A DNA stretch of 64,000 nt from Yersinia bercovieri ATCC 43970 (GCF_013282745.1 NZ_CP054044.1:3472001-3536000), one strand, 5' to 3'; shown: positions 53,513-63,142, counted from the first letter of the stretch. A program made the numbers and translations. Notes: generated from the letters alone by a model not told the origin.

Positions 53513-54772
53513 TCAACTGCCGCTATCCACTCCTGAACTGATCGGTTTGGCCGTATTATCCAACGCCCTAATGGATGGTGTCAGCGACGCGGCGATAGTC
53601 GCAATAATCACCGCCACTGCTGAGGCGAATAGGACGGTCGAACTGCCGTAGCGCATCGCCAGCGGACCTGCAGCCAGTTCCCCGACCGGAATGGCGATAA
53701 ATGAGCCCAAAGCATCATAGGCATATACTCGCGCAAGTTTGTCGGCAGGAATATGGGTTTGCAGAGCATTCGCCCACACCACGCCGAATTGGCCAAAGCC
53801 GACACCCGCAATAAAAAATCCCGCCATCAGGATCGCCGTCGATGAAATCATGCTGAGGAGAATAATGGGAATAGCACAAAGCGAAACCAGCATGACCCCA
53901 ATAAATAGATCGCGTCGTGGACGCCAGCGGAGCGCAATAAAAGAACCCGTAATGAGACCAATACTTTGTGCAGCAACCATAGCGCCCCAACCTACCCGGC
54001 CGAATGAGGCATCAGCCACTATCGGGCCAAGGATCATGACCACGCCACTGAACGCGGCATTAACAATGGTGAACTGGGCAACGATAGACCAAACCCATGA
54101 GTGAGCAATGAACTCTCTCCAACCATCACGCAGATCCTGCAAGATATGGCGGTTCGACTCCACAGCGAGTGCGGGATTAATACGGATGAAGAAATATAGC
54201 GGTGCGGCGGCGGCAAATCCTAAGGCGTCAACCGCTAAGCCCCAGCCAGGCCCAATGGTACTGGTCAAAATGCCACCCAGAGAGGCCCCCATGATGGTGC
54301 CGGCATAGATGCCCACTTGGATAAAAGCGTTTGCTGCCCGGAGGTGATATGCCGGTACGGTTTGTGGCACCATGGCCGACGATGCCGGCAGTGCGATGCC
54401 CGCAGCGGCACCATTAATGGTGCCAAGTACCGCCAACCCGATGATGGTTGCGGTGCCATCCAGCACTAACCAGGCCACCACCCCTTGAGATAAGGCGGCA
54501 ATAGTAGATGAAGAGAGTAGAACAATACTGCGGGAATAACGATCGGCAAGTACCCCGCCGATCAATAAGAAAGCGACATTGAAAATAGAGCGCGCAGCAA
54601 CAACCAGACCTAGATCAGTTGCGGAGCCGCCGATATCCAACACCGCGAAAGCTAATGCAATAGGGGCAATTCCATTGCCTAATACGGTGAGCAGCCGAGC
54701 AAAAAATAAGTTTCTAAACGGTGCATAGTGAAACAGATGTCGGGAATATGGGACGGCGGTATGCGCACTCAC
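53513..54772 (-). CDS. MFS exporter, EntS-like (MFS_3)
   Basis: 419 residues, about twelve membrane helices. GTG start with GGAG eight bases upstream. ARLLTVLGNGIAPIALAFAV in helix 1 and GGVLADRYSRSIVLL after helix 2 (the MFS A-motif) resemble the enterobactin exporter-type family that pumps siderophores or macrolides. It sits downstream of a 32-codon ORF and a perfect CRP site, and ends in a strong terminator, so it is probably cAMP-CRP activated. Substrate unknown. Confidence 0.8.
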   Translation of the reverse strand: MSAHTAVPYSRHLFHYAPFRNLFFARLLTVLGNGIAPIALAFAVLDIGGSATDLGLVVAARSIFNVAFLLIGGVLADRYSRSIVLLSSSTIAALSQGVVAWLVLDGTATIIGLAVLGTINGAAAGIALPASSAMVPQTVPAYHLRAANAFIQVGIYAGTIMGASLGGILTSTIGPGWGLAVDALGFAAAAPLYFFIRINPALAVESNRHILQDLRDGWREFIAHSWVWSIVAQFTIVNAAFSGVVMILGPIVADASFGRVGWGAMVAAQSIGLITGSFIALRWRPRRDLFIGVMLVSLCAIPIILLSMISSTAILMAGFFIAGVGFGQFGVVWANALQTHIPADKLARVYAYDALGSFIAIPVGELAAGPLAMRYGSSTVLFASAVAVIIATIAASLTPSIRALDNTAKPISSGVDSGS

Positions 54773-54815
54773 TCACGACTCTCCAAACACCAGTAACAGC
54801 CACTACCACGCCCCA

Positions 54816-54914
54816 TTAAAACGGTGAAACAACGGAGCCAATACGTTGGCAAAAATCATCGTAGGCATCACCGAGTTTTTCAAACAATTGGCGAATATTG
54901 GCTAAGTTTTTCAT
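54816..54914 (-). CDS. Small ORF of 32 codons upstream of the MFS exporter
   Basis: ATG 54914 with AGGGGAG seven bases upstream; starts MKNLANIRQLFEKLGDAYDD and ends with IGSVVSPF. Amphipathic, no membrane helix. It stops 43 bases before the MFS start. The good ribosome site and location directly below a CRP site suggest it is translated, either as a small protein or as a leader peptide controlling the exporter. Not recognised. Confidence 0.5.
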   Translation of the reverse strand: MKNLANIRQLFEKLGDAYDDFCQRIGSVVSPF

Positions 54915-54946
54915 TTGCTGCTCCCCTGAAAGATTGGCGTGTTCTA

Positions 54947-54962
54947 TGTGATGTGCATCACA
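54947..54962. promoter_or_regulatory. Perfect CRP site
   Basis: TGTGATGTGCATCACA fits the CRP consensus TGTGA-N6-TCACA on both arms. It lies 33 bases upstream of the 32-codon ORF and about 180 before the MFS gene, and about 2.4 kb from the chitinase start, so the minus-strand exporter unit is the likely target. Confidence 0.75.
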
Positions 54963-55050
54963 AAACAGAGCTTACTGTTTTTAAAACACCATTTCAATAA
55001 TTTTGTGACAATGGTCAAAAAATAGTTAGCCACAAAATTAATCACCCCCC

Positions 55051-57366
55051 TTAGCGACGAGCACGACCAGGATTACGATCAATTCGTCGATAACAGTGAG
55101 AGGCCGTCGGTGTGGCAGAATTACGCCCAATCTCTCCGAGTTGCTGCCATGGGTAAGCACCTCCTCCCGGACGCTCTTCGCTGCCCGGCTCCACACCTTG
55201 ATTCCACCATTTAGCTTCCCAGTTGTAGCCATTCCAAGAGACTTTATCACCGGTATTGTAACTCTGTGTCGCACTCCAGAGCGGGGCGGCATCGGCAGCT
55301 TTCACCAAGATGCTATGTGATTGGCTAGCGCTCAGACCAAGAATATCCGTTGCTGTGAGCTTAAAGATCAGCGGAGTATCACTGTTCACCGTGGGGGCAG
55401 TAAAATTGATCACCCCATGGTTCAGTGAATCAACCTTCACCCCCTGAGGCACCGCCCAGAAATAACTTAGCGCAAAGCCTTCGGGATCATGTGATTGGCT
55501 GCCGGAAAGGGTGGCTACCGCCCCGCTGTTCACCTGCGTTGGCCCAGTAATCACCACCACTGGCGGCAAGTTCTGCCCCCCCGCCACCTGAATGAGAGAC
55601 TCTTTGCTGTTGCTCTGTTTACCATCAGAAACGGTCAACGATATGGTATAGGTCGCTGCCGGATTGCTGGCTGGCACGCGAAGTTGAATGGTGACATTAT
55701 TCATGCCATCAATCACTTCTAGCCCTTTCGAGGCACTCCAGTGATAAGTCAACGCCTGGCCTTCGGGATCAAAGGATTTCGCGCCGCTATAGGTCAGTGG
55801 CTCGCCGGGTGTTACCGGGTTATCGGGGCCAGTAATCACCGCGACCGGCGGTTTATCAATCGGCGATGGCCCGACATTCACCCCCTTAAAGTAGAAGGGT
55901 TGCATATCGACAACCTGAGTGGTGACATGGCAGCCCAATCCTTCCCGCACCGCATTGACTAACAGGCCATTGTCCTGGTCGATGGTCCAGGTAAATACCC
56001 CGCCCAGCCCTTTGCTCAAGGCGTAGGCTCCCTTGGCTTTTGCGCTGCGTGGAGTATCCAGCGACATAAAGAGATGAGACTGTGGACTGTACAAATAGTC
56101 TGCGTCAGCTTTTTCATCGGTATACAGCGAAAAGCCGTTCTTACCTGCTTTCCCATTGAGATCCAAATAGTTATAGAGAATATCAAACCATTCGGATGTC
56201 CCAGACTCAAAGCTACCGGTCGTGGTGCCCACTTCAGGCTGCGGAATATAATGACCACTTAACGGGGATTCACTCTCAATGGTCGCATTATGACCATTAC
56301 GGGTGTAACCCGCATAACCAATATTAATATTGGCCGAGTTAACCCCAAGATCTAACAGGTAATTGACGGCGGCATCGACGCTAAATGCCGTTTCCGTGGT
56401 GCTGTACAAATTGCTATGGTGATTCAGTTTTGCCGCCCAAGGGGTGCCGAAGAAATCGTAGGTCATCAGGTTGATGCCTTCCACTCCGGCGCTGATCAGT
56501 TCCGGTATATGTGCTAGCGCCATCACCATCGGGTCGGCTGAGGTCGCGATGCTGATTTTCACCTGACCTAGCCCAGAATTCGTCAGCGCGGCTTTCAGAT
56601 CTTGCACTAACAATTTGTAGTATTGCCAATCGTCCGGCCCATAGCTATTGCCGTTACCCGGAGCGCCGGGATATTCCCAATCCAGATCCAGCTCCGAGAA
56701 CATGTCAAAACGGTGGAGTAGATCCACCACGCTGGCACAGAAATTAGCGCGTTTCAGCGGATCGCGAGCCGTGTGGTAGAAACCATCACTCATGGTCCAG
56801 CCACCAATACTGAATGATAGAATCAGGTTATGACCCGCCCGTTGCGCGGCGGCTTGTTTATCACGTAACCCGCCTAATACGCCTCTGACTTTGTCCTGAT
56901 AAAAATCACGCGGTAGCTGAATGTCGGCCCAACCGTCAAAACCATTGTTTCTGGCAGATTGGCAATCGCCCCAAGGGTCAAGGAAGGTCACCTCACCTAA
57001 TTTGGAGCGGGCAAATTGCGGCGCTGCGGCAGAGATCTCCCGCGATTTGTCGCCCTGATCACCCAGAATCCCCACAAAGCCGATAATAATTTTATCGAAT
57101 GCCATTGGGTCCAATAGTGCTAAATCGACCCCGCGTCCACGGGAAGCGGGCGGGCAATTAATATCTTCCAATCGTCCGTCATATTGTGACCAATCGGTAT
57201 AGTAACCAAATACTTTTGGTTTACCCTGAGTCGCATAGTGATTATAGAGCGGGTTAACTACCCGCGCGGAGGTATAACTCAGTTTCTGTGTTTCTGTTGT
57301 CGGAATAAAGCCATCAATAACATAAGAGTGATCGGTGGCTTGATCCGGTTTGGTAATATTAGTCAT
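55051..57366 (-). CDS. GH18 chitinase with PKD repeats and a chitin-binding domain
   Basis: 771 residues. The catalytic GH18 barrel (about 45-470) has the DxxDxDxE motif in FSELDLDWEYPG (catalytic Glu near 230), plus ILSFSIGGWTMSDGF and GINLMTYDFFG. Two PKD-like domains start at PPVAVITGP (about 505) and PPVVVITGP (about 603). A type 5/12 chitin-binding module, WSATQSYNTGDKVSWNGYNW, starts near 692, followed by a basic tail. AAGGGGA precedes the ATG. There is no N-terminal signal peptide, so export needs another route, as for chitinases released by holin-type or toxin-complex-linked systems. Confidence 0.9.
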   Translation of the reverse strand: MTNITKPDQATDHSYVIDGFIPTTETQKLSYTSARVVNPLYNHYATQGKPKVFGYYTDWSQYDGRLEDINCPPASRGRGVDLALLDPMAFDKIIIGFVGILGDQGDKSREISAAAPQFARSKLGEVTFLDPWGDCQSARNNGFDGWADIQLPRDFYQDKVRGVLGGLRDKQAAAQRAGHNLILSFSIGGWTMSDGFYHTARDPLKRANFCASVVDLLHRFDMFSELDLDWEYPGAPGNGNSYGPDDWQYYKLLVQDLKAALTNSGLGQVKISIATSADPMVMALAHIPELISAGVEGINLMTYDFFGTPWAAKLNHHSNLYSTTETAFSVDAAVNYLLDLGVNSANINIGYAGYTRNGHNATIESESPLSGHYIPQPEVGTTTGSFESGTSEWFDILYNYLDLNGKAGKNGFSLYTDEKADADYLYSPQSHLFMSLDTPRSAKAKGAYALSKGLGGVFTWTIDQDNGLLVNAVREGLGCHVTTQVVDMQPFYFKGVNVGPSPIDKPPVAVITGPDNPVTPGEPLTYSGAKSFDPEGQALTYHWSASKGLEVIDGMNNVTIQLRVPASNPAATYTISLTVSDGKQSNSKESLIQVAGGQNLPPVVVITGPTQVNSGAVATLSGSQSHDPEGFALSYFWAVPQGVKVDSLNHGVINFTAPTVNSDTPLIFKLTATDILGLSASQSHSILVKAADAAPLWSATQSYNTGDKVSWNGYNWEAKWWNQGVEPGSEERPGGGAYPWQQLGEIGRNSATPTASHCYRRIDRNPGRARR

Positions 57367-57758
57367 GTGATTCCCCTTGTAATAACGCGTGATAACAACT
57401 GATTGCCAAGATGAGATGACAAGTATCGGCTTGCCATCTGATATGTAAATTTCATTTATTAATTCACGCTTAAGGGAACCTGTAATTAAATCGGCACTAC
57501 GCCAGTTTGACGACTTTAAATAACGCGGTCATCGGGCTTAGCATAAACCCGATCACCATCTTGAATGGGTGGCTCGACATTCGCGTAAGCCCCGCGAGCA
57601 CGCGAATTTAACTTAAGACATCGCCAATCAGTACCTCCACCATTCGCCCATGAATTATCACTCTATTTTGCTGGATACCCCCTATTCATCTGGAACAAAT
57701 GGTCACCGTTGTTTAGTATGGGGGTATTCTCTTTTCGCCATTAACCAATTTGAAATCT
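57367..57758. other. 392-bp gap upstream of the chitinase
   Basis: Holds divergent promoters of the chitinase and the J-domain gene. A 27-codon minus-strand frame (57580-57497) reads KMVIGFMLSPMTALFKVVK; it is hydrophobic and could be a small membrane peptide, but has only a poor ribosome site. ATCGGG...CCCGAT inverted repeat lies within it. Confidence 0.35.
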
Positions 57759-58940
57759 ATGAAAAAAATCATTAAGCGGCTGGAGATCATTAAAAGCGCC
57801 ATTGAGCTTGAAGATGATGATATTGTCCGCCAGCAACTTCCCTACCTTAAAAGTGAAGCTGAAGATGTCGCGTTGGGGTTTATCGTCATGGCGATTGAAC
57901 AGGGGAAATTTCACGATGCGCTGCAAGCGATTTCGGCGTGGCTGAACAATAAACAGGGGGTCACGCAGTGGCAGGATCTTGAATTAGCCGCCTGTAAACT
58001 GGAGCTAAAAGCGCTGGAGGAGCAGTTACGCGAGTTAATCGATAAACGTAACGAGCGCATCCAGTTGCTCGATGATTTTAACGATCTCTACCATGTGCGT
58101 CTTGGCCCAATAACGAAGCAGATCCTCAATTTACGCAAGCAGTTAGCGGAAAGTACCCTGCGCAAAGCTGAGGCCGAAGCCCGCCGCAAAGAGCGCGACT
58201 ATCGTCACTGCCAGCACTATATTGCGCAGGCCATTGATGAGTTGGCGGCGTTAAAGCAGCGCTGGTTATCGCTCTCCACTGTTTCCAATGAAACCATCGA
58301 GCTACGTCAGCAGATCCACCAAAAAACAGAGTTGGTGACCTCTCTGCTGAGCGAAATCCAACAGTTTGAAAACAGTTGCTATACCCATAATACCGAATCA
58401 ACCCGCAGAGCCCGTGAAGAGGCGAAAGAGAAGTACGAAAGCTATCAGGAGCAGCAATATAGTGCTGAGCAGCGCCATGACAGTGATCGAAAACTCTCAG
58501 ATGATCAGCGTCTGGAGCTAAAACGCTTGTGGCGGCAAGCCAGTCGGCTATGCCACCCAGATTTAGTGGCGGATGAATTTAAAGAAAATGCCCATCAACT
58601 GATGGTTGAGCTTAATCAAGCTCGCCAACGAGGCGATTTCACGGCGATCCACACTCTGCTGGGGAGTTTAAAGCAAGGGCTGGAGCCGTTGATGGCGAGT
58701 GATTGCATTGATGATGTGGAGCGACTTCGCCGCAAAATCAATGAAGTTAGAGACCAAATTGATGCCATGTTGCGCGAACTGGATGAGCTGGAAGGTCAGG
58801 AGTCCTGGCGGCTGGTCACCTGCCACGCCAATAAAGATGAGTGGTTCAAATCACAAGAGAAGGTGTTATCCAAGATCCTCAACAGTCTGGAGCGGCAACT
58901 GGAAGCCGCCACATCAGAGGTGTTGCATGAGAGTGCATAA
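57759..58940 (+). CDS. Coiled-coil protein with a J-like domain
   Basis: 393 residues from ATG 57759 (a TTG at 57750 is in frame). Mostly helical and charged: long coiled coils at about 70-240 (ELKALEEQLRELIDKRNERI) and 315-390. In between, LKRLWRQASRLCHPDLVADE carries an HPD tripeptide in the right place for a DnaJ-type J-domain loop, suggesting Hsp70 recruitment. No signal or membrane segment. The J-domain lacks the usual N-terminal helix context, so the call is tentative. Single gene with weak ribosome site. Confidence 0.65.
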   Translation: MKKIIKRLEIIKSAIELEDDDIVRQQLPYLKSEAEDVALGFIVMAIEQGKFHDALQAISAWLNNKQGVTQWQDLELAACKLELKALEEQLRELIDKRNERIQLLDDFNDLYHVRLGPITKQILNLRKQLAESTLRKAEAEARRKERDYRHCQHYIAQAIDELAALKQRWLSLSTVSNETIELRQQIHQKTELVTSLLSEIQQFENSCYTHNTESTRRAREEAKEKYESYQEQQYSAEQRHDSDRKLSDDQRLELKRLWRQASRLCHPDLVADEFKENAHQLMVELNQARQRGDFTAIHTLLGSLKQGLEPLMASDCIDDVERLRRKINEVRDQIDAMLRELDELEGQESWRLVTCHANKDEWFKSQEKVLSKILNSLERQLEAATSEVLHESA

Positions 58941-59070
58941 TGGATTGAATGGCGTTAATTGACTGAAACTCGCTCAATTCTGCGGGAGTATGCAATAGTA
59001 GAGATAGCATAATTTCTGCGGCTATTATGCGTATGATCAAGTTCGTCTTCATTCTCAACTAAGGTAATCC

Positions 59071-59922
59071 ATGATGAAAGATAACGAATACCAGCCCCCG
59101 AAGGTCTGGCGTGAGAACAGTGAAAGCGGCGGTGTATGGTCGAAAATCAACCGACCTACCGCCGGCGCCCGCTATGAAGCCACCCTGCCGGTGGGTAAGC
59201 ATCCGCTCCAGCTCTACTCGATGGCAACACCCAATGGGCAGAAGGTGACTATCCTGCTGGAGGAGCTGCTAGCGCTCGGTGAGCAAGGGGCGGAATATGA
59301 CGCACACCTCATCCGCATTAGTGAAGGCGATCAGTTCTCCAGTGGCTTTGTGGCGGTCAATCCCAACTCAAAAATCCCGGCGCTGATGGACCACTCAACA
59401 TCCACGCCAATCAGGGTATTTGAGTCCGGGGCCATTTTGCTCTATCTGGCTGACAAATTTGGTCATTTCCTGCCGAAATCCCCGGCGGGCAGAACCGAAG
59501 CACTGAATTGGCTGTTTTGGTTACAGGGGGCGGCCCCCTATTTAGGCGGTGGTTTTGGCCATTTTTATCACTATGCGCCGGTGAAGATTGAGTACGCCAT
59601 CGACCGCTTCACCATGGAAGCCAAGCGCCAGCTCGATCTGCTCAATACCCTGCTCAAAGAGCGTGAGTATATTGCCGGTGATGAGTACTCCATTGCCGAT
59701 ATCGCCATCTGGCCTTGGTATGGCAACCTGGTGCTGGGTCTGCAATATGAAGCTGGGGAGTTTTTAGATGTGAAATCCTACACTCACCTGCTGCGCTGGA
59801 CCGAAAATATCGCCAAACGGCCGGCGGTGCAGCGCGGGCGCATTGTTAACCGCACCTGGGGCGAGCCGGAAGAGCAGTTACCGGAGCGCCACGACGCATC
59901 AGACTTTGATCATTTGAAGTAA
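59071..59922 (+). CDS. yghU: Glutathione transferase-like disulfide reductase YghU
   Basis: 283 residues. The N-terminal thioredoxin-like half has LYSMATPNGQKVTILLEELL and the cis-Pro VNPNSKIPALMDH followed by RVFESGAILLYLADKFG. The C-terminal helical half has GGGFGHFYHYAPVKIEYAID. E. coli YghU binds two glutathiones and reduces disulfides and peroxides. Two adjacent ATGs; AAGG upstream. It is a nu-class GST by resemblance. Not in an operon. Confidence 0.92.
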   Translation: MMKDNEYQPPKVWRENSESGGVWSKINRPTAGARYEATLPVGKHPLQLYSMATPNGQKVTILLEELLALGEQGAEYDAHLIRISEGDQFSSGFVAVNPNSKIPALMDHSTSTPIRVFESGAILLYLADKFGHFLPKSPAGRTEALNWLFWLQGAAPYLGGGFGHFYHYAPVKIEYAIDRFTMEAKRQLDLLNTLLKEREYIAGDEYSIADIAIWPWYGNLVLGLQYEAGEFLDVKSYTHLLRWTENIAKRPAVQRGRIVNRTWGEPEEQLPERHDASDFDHLK

Positions 59923-60025
59923 CAGCGGAAAAAGCACGGCACTCGATACCATCAGTCGTGCCATGGGCAATAAACATCGGGCAGGAGAATAACTCCCTGC
60001 CCGAGTTAATGGTTTGCGGCAACCG

Positions 60026-61159
60026 CTACTGCGCTACCTCCCCGCCACCCTCATAGGGCACTTTTCCGGCGATTTTCATCACCTCTGCGCCAAGGGTCAC
60101 AAAGGGGGCGCGTCGGCTGGCGTAGATGATCCCGCCCGCCTGGGCGCGGACCGCTTTTACAGTGTCGGTGATCGGGTCAATGATTTCAGCCACCACCTCC
60201 CCCTTGCCGACCCATTCACCCGGTTGACGCAACAGCAGCAGAATGCCGCTGGCCGGCGCGCTGACTATCTCGCCGGCACTGAACGGCAACATCACGATTT
60301 CCCGCTGCGGCCTGACTGGCGCTGGCCCGGCAAGCGCGCCACGGTGCTGCAAGTAGTGGTAAATAGCTTCGGCATCGGCACTCGCCACTGCGTGGCTGAC
60401 ATCCTGCTGGCCGCGCAGCTCCACGGTGACCGCCATGCAAGCCGGTGCCAGGCTGAGATGCGGATAGTGCGCCGCCAGCCGATGCCACGGCAGGCCGCAA
60501 GCTTCATCAAAGGAGCCGCCACCGCTATCTTGTGACAGCAGCACGGTGTCGATAGCCAAAAATTGCGCCAGTGTCTCCACCTGCTCACGCCAGGCGGGAT
60601 CGGCGTATAGGTGCAAAATGGCGCGGTCGTCACAATGGAGATCAAGCACCAGATCAGCATCACAGGCCAACTGCAACAACTGTTGACGGATGGCGGCCAC
60701 TTCACTGGGTGCAGGCAGCTCATGCAGTGCCTCAACCATGGCGCGGCGGATCTGTTGCCGCAGAGACTTTTGCTCGCCCGGACTGTTATCACTGTCCAAT
60801 AGGGCCGCACTCAACCGGGGTTGCGCCAGTCGGGCCAGATCAGGAAAATCGCGGTTGAAGTTGCGACCACTCACCAGATCGAAACGGCCGATGCCGCAGT
60901 TCAACAGCAGCTGCGCGCTACCCGCCGGGTTTGCCAGCGGCACAATAACAATTTCACTCTGAATATCACCGCGCCGTTCCGCCTGACTCAGTAATCTTTT
61001 AAGATAGTGCAACACCAGCATGCCGGGCAGCTCATCGGCATGGAGACCCGCTTGCAGGTAAATTTTTTCGCCAAGATCCGGCTGGCCGAAATGAAAACTG
61101 GTTAATTGCCGCTGCCCACTCAGGGCATGTTCAGGTAACTTATGATGATTGATTTTCAT
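60026..61159 (-). CDS. AstE/AspA-family zinc deacylase or desuccinylase
   Basis: 377 residues. Zinc carboxypeptidase-like fold of the succinylglutamate desuccinylase/aspartoacylase family: AGLHADELPGMLVLHYLKRL (zinc His-Glu), NPAGSAQLL, RNFNRDFPD and VLDLHCDDRAIL (second His). C-terminal lipoyl-like beta domain SAPASGILLLLRQPGEWVGK. It would remove acyl groups from an amino acid or diamine. AGGAGG precedes the ATG. Divergent from an Lrp-type regulator with 14 bases between start codons, and close to an amino acid importer, so use of an N-acylated amino acid is inferred. Confidence 0.8.
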   Translation of the reverse strand: MKINHHKLPEHALSGQRQLTSFHFGQPDLGEKIYLQAGLHADELPGMLVLHYLKRLLSQAERRGDIQSEIVIVPLANPAGSAQLLLNCGIGRFDLVSGRNFNRDFPDLARLAQPRLSAALLDSDNSPGEQKSLRQQIRRAMVEALHELPAPSEVAAIRQQLLQLACDADLVLDLHCDDRAILHLYADPAWREQVETLAQFLAIDTVLLSQDSGGGSFDEACGLPWHRLAAHYPHLSLAPACMAVTVELRGQQDVSHAVASADAEAIYHYLQHRGALAGPAPVRPQREIVMLPFSAGEIVSAPASGILLLLRQPGEWVGKGEVVAEIIDPITDTVKAVRAQAGGIIYASRRAPFVTLGAEVMKIAGKVPYEGGGEVAQ

Positions 61160-61173
61160 TGGACCTCCTATCT

Positions 61174-61623
61174 GTGGAAAAGAAAGCCCGACTTGACCGA
61201 ATTGACAAAAAAATCCTTGAAATACTGAGCCAGGATGGCCGCATCTCTTATCAGAAGCTGTCTGAGCAGGTCAATCTGACTGCGCGCCCTTGTCTGGAGC
61301 GGGTTCGGCTACTGGAGCGTGCCGGTATTATTCGCGGCTACAGCGCCATTATTGCGCTGCCGGAGCCAGAGCATACTTTTGTCATTCAGGCGCAAATCGC
61401 CCTGGCTGACCATGGTCAATCGCAAGGGGCGTTCGAACAAGAAGTGCGCAAAACGCCGGAAGTTCTGGATTGCTGGCTGGTCGGCGGCAGCTTTGATTTT
61501 CTGGTGCGCATTGGTTGCCGCAACATGGAGCATTACCGCTTACTGGCCGATAACTGGCTGACCAGTAAGAAATTTCGGGTCGATAGAATCGTCACCCTGA
61601 CCGAGTTACAAGTGATCAAATAA
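61174..61623 (+). CDS. Lrp/AsnC-family regulator
   Basis: 149 residues from GTG 61174; TTG 61159 is an in-frame alternative and neither has a good ribosome site. Helix-turn-helix DGRISYQKLSEQVNLTARPC (about 21-40), then the RAM ligand-binding domain (HTFVIQAQIALADHGQ ... VLDCWLVGGSFDFLVRIGC). Its promoter must overlap the divergent deacylase gene. It converges on the amino acid permease genes with 14 bases between stops. Probably senses an amino acid and controls the deacylase and perhaps the importer. Confidence 0.85.
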   Translation: MEKKARLDRIDKKILEILSQDGRISYQKLSEQVNLTARPCLERVRLLERAGIIRGYSAIIALPEPEHTFVIQAQIALADHGQSQGAFEQEVRKTPEVLDCWLVGGSFDFLVRIGCRNMEHYRLLADNWLTSKKFRVDRIVTLTELQVIK

Positions 61624-61637
61624 AGCTGAACCCGCAC

Positions 61638-62363
61638 TCAGTCGTGGCGGGCAAAGGCCAGCCAGCGCCGTTCTGCCCGCGAAAATAGGAAGATCAGCAT
61701 AAAGGTACAGAGCAGATAGAGTGCCGCGGCCATCAGAAAGGGGATAAATGGCGAATAGGTCGAGGCATAAAAAGAGCGCGCCACACCGGTGATATCCAGC
61801 AAGGTGACGGTGCTGGCCAGCGAGGTGGCATGTAGCAGAAACACCATCTCGTTATTCAATGCCGGAATACCGCGCCGCAGTGTGGCGGGCAGCACCAGCC
61901 GACGAATAATCTGCCACTGACTCATGCCGAACGCCTCGCCCGCCACCCACTCCTGACGCGGAAAGGTCACCATCATGCCCGCCAGCAGTTCGGCGACATA
62001 AGCGCTGGTGTTGAGCACCAGTGCCAGCGTGGCGCAGAAGGTGGCATCACGGAACAGCAACCAGAACGGTTGATCCTCCTGCCAACCCAACTGCACGATG
62101 TCAAATTGCGACAGGCCATAGTAGATCAGCATTAATTGCAGATAGAGCGGCGTGCTGCGAAAGAAGTAGCTGATGCTGCGGATAAGCCAGGATAGCGGCC
62201 GAGGGCCAAACGCCTGCCCGACCGCCATCAGTAGCGCCAGCAACATACCCGGCAGCACCGACAGTAAAAACAGTTTGGCGGTCATCGCCAGCCCGGTCGT
62301 ATCCGAACCGTCGCTGAACAAAAAGGTGGGCGCGGCTTCCAGCATGGTTTGCAGGTTCATCAC
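61638..62363 (-). CDS. Polar amino acid ABC permease, HisM-like
   Basis: 241 residues with about five membrane helices. The EAA loop is GEAFGMSQWQIIRRLVLPAT, as in HisM/ArtM permeases. Its ATG overlaps the stop of the upstream permease by four bases (ATGA), so the pair is translationally coupled and presumably forms a heterodimeric channel. Last gene of the minus-strand binding protein-permease-permease operon. No ATPase gene follows. Confidence 0.88.
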   Translation of the reverse strand: MMNLQTMLEAAPTFLFSDGSDTTGLAMTAKLFLLSVLPGMLLALLMAVGQAFGPRPLSWLIRSISYFFRSTPLYLQLMLIYYGLSQFDIVQLGWQEDQPFWLLFRDATFCATLALVLNTSAYVAELLAGMMVTFPRQEWVAGEAFGMSQWQIIRRLVLPATLRRGIPALNNEMVFLLHATSLASTVTLLDITGVARSFYASTYSPFIPFLMAAALYLLCTFMLIFLFSRAERRWLAFARHD

Positions 62364-63052
62364 TGCGCCCTCGCAGCGGTTGAGGTTGATAGCGCATAGC
62401 GCCGCGCCAGCAGGCTAAAGCCCCAACTGGAGAGCGCGGTAATGACCATATAAATTATCGCCACCAGGAAGTAGAACAGGAAGGGTTTTTGCGTCGCTCG
62501 CCCCGCCTGTTCCGCCAGCCACACCATATCTTCCAATCCCAAAATAGAGATCAGCGCTGACGCCTTCATCAATCCCAGCCAGTTATTATTGATGCCCGGA
62601 ATAGCAAAACTGAGCATTTGCGGCAACATAATGCGTCGAAACACCTGTGCCGGACGCATACCATAGGCCACCGCCGCCTCTAACTGGCCGCGATCCACCG
62701 TTTGAAACGCCCCACGGAAAGTTTCGGTGTAGTACGCGCCGAACACAATGCCAATCGCCAGCACCCCAGAGATAAAGGTGTTGAAGCGAATCGGCCCCAA
62801 ACCAAATACCCCGAGGAGGCCATTCACCACCATTTCACCGCCAAAGAACAGCAGCAGCATGATCACCAGTTCAGGAATGCCGCGCACCAGGGTGGTGTAA
62901 CCGGTGGAGAGCCAACGTAGCCAGCGCGGGCCAAACAGCTTGATCACCGCATTTATCAGCCCGAGGGTCAGTGCTACCGCTAATGACAGCAGCATGACAC
63001 ACAGCGACAACCCCGCCCCCTGTGCCAGTAGTGGCAAATAGTCTGTGACCAT
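62360..63052 (-). CDS. Polar amino acid ABC permease, HisQ-like
   Basis: 230 residues, about five membrane helices. YTTLVRGIPELVIMLLLFFG near helix 2 and the EAA loop EAAVAYGMRPAQVFRRIMLP are characteristic of HisQ-type permeases for arginine, lysine, ornithine or histidine. 90 bases after the binding-protein gene and coupled to the HisM-like gene. Confidence 0.88.
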   Translation of the reverse strand: MVTDYLPLLAQGAGLSLCVMLLSLAVALTLGLINAVIKLFGPRWLRWLSTGYTTLVRGIPELVIMLLLFFGGEMVVNGLLGVFGLGPIRFNTFISGVLAIGIVFGAYYTETFRGAFQTVDRGQLEAAVAYGMRPAQVFRRIMLPQMLSFAIPGINNNWLGLMKASALISILGLEDMVWLAEQAGRATQKPFLFYFLVAIIYMVITALSSWGFSLLARRYALSTSTAARAQ

Positions 63053-63142
63053 TATCGGCCTCCCGCCGGGTTTGGCTTGATCAAGAGAAGCAAATGGCTA
63101 TCAAGCTGCGTGGCCAGCAATATCTTCATCGCCGTCAATCGC

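Noticed and set aside
60014..60535. 173-codon frame opposite the deacylase gene
   Set aside because: Shadow frame of a GC-rich gene, with no start signal.
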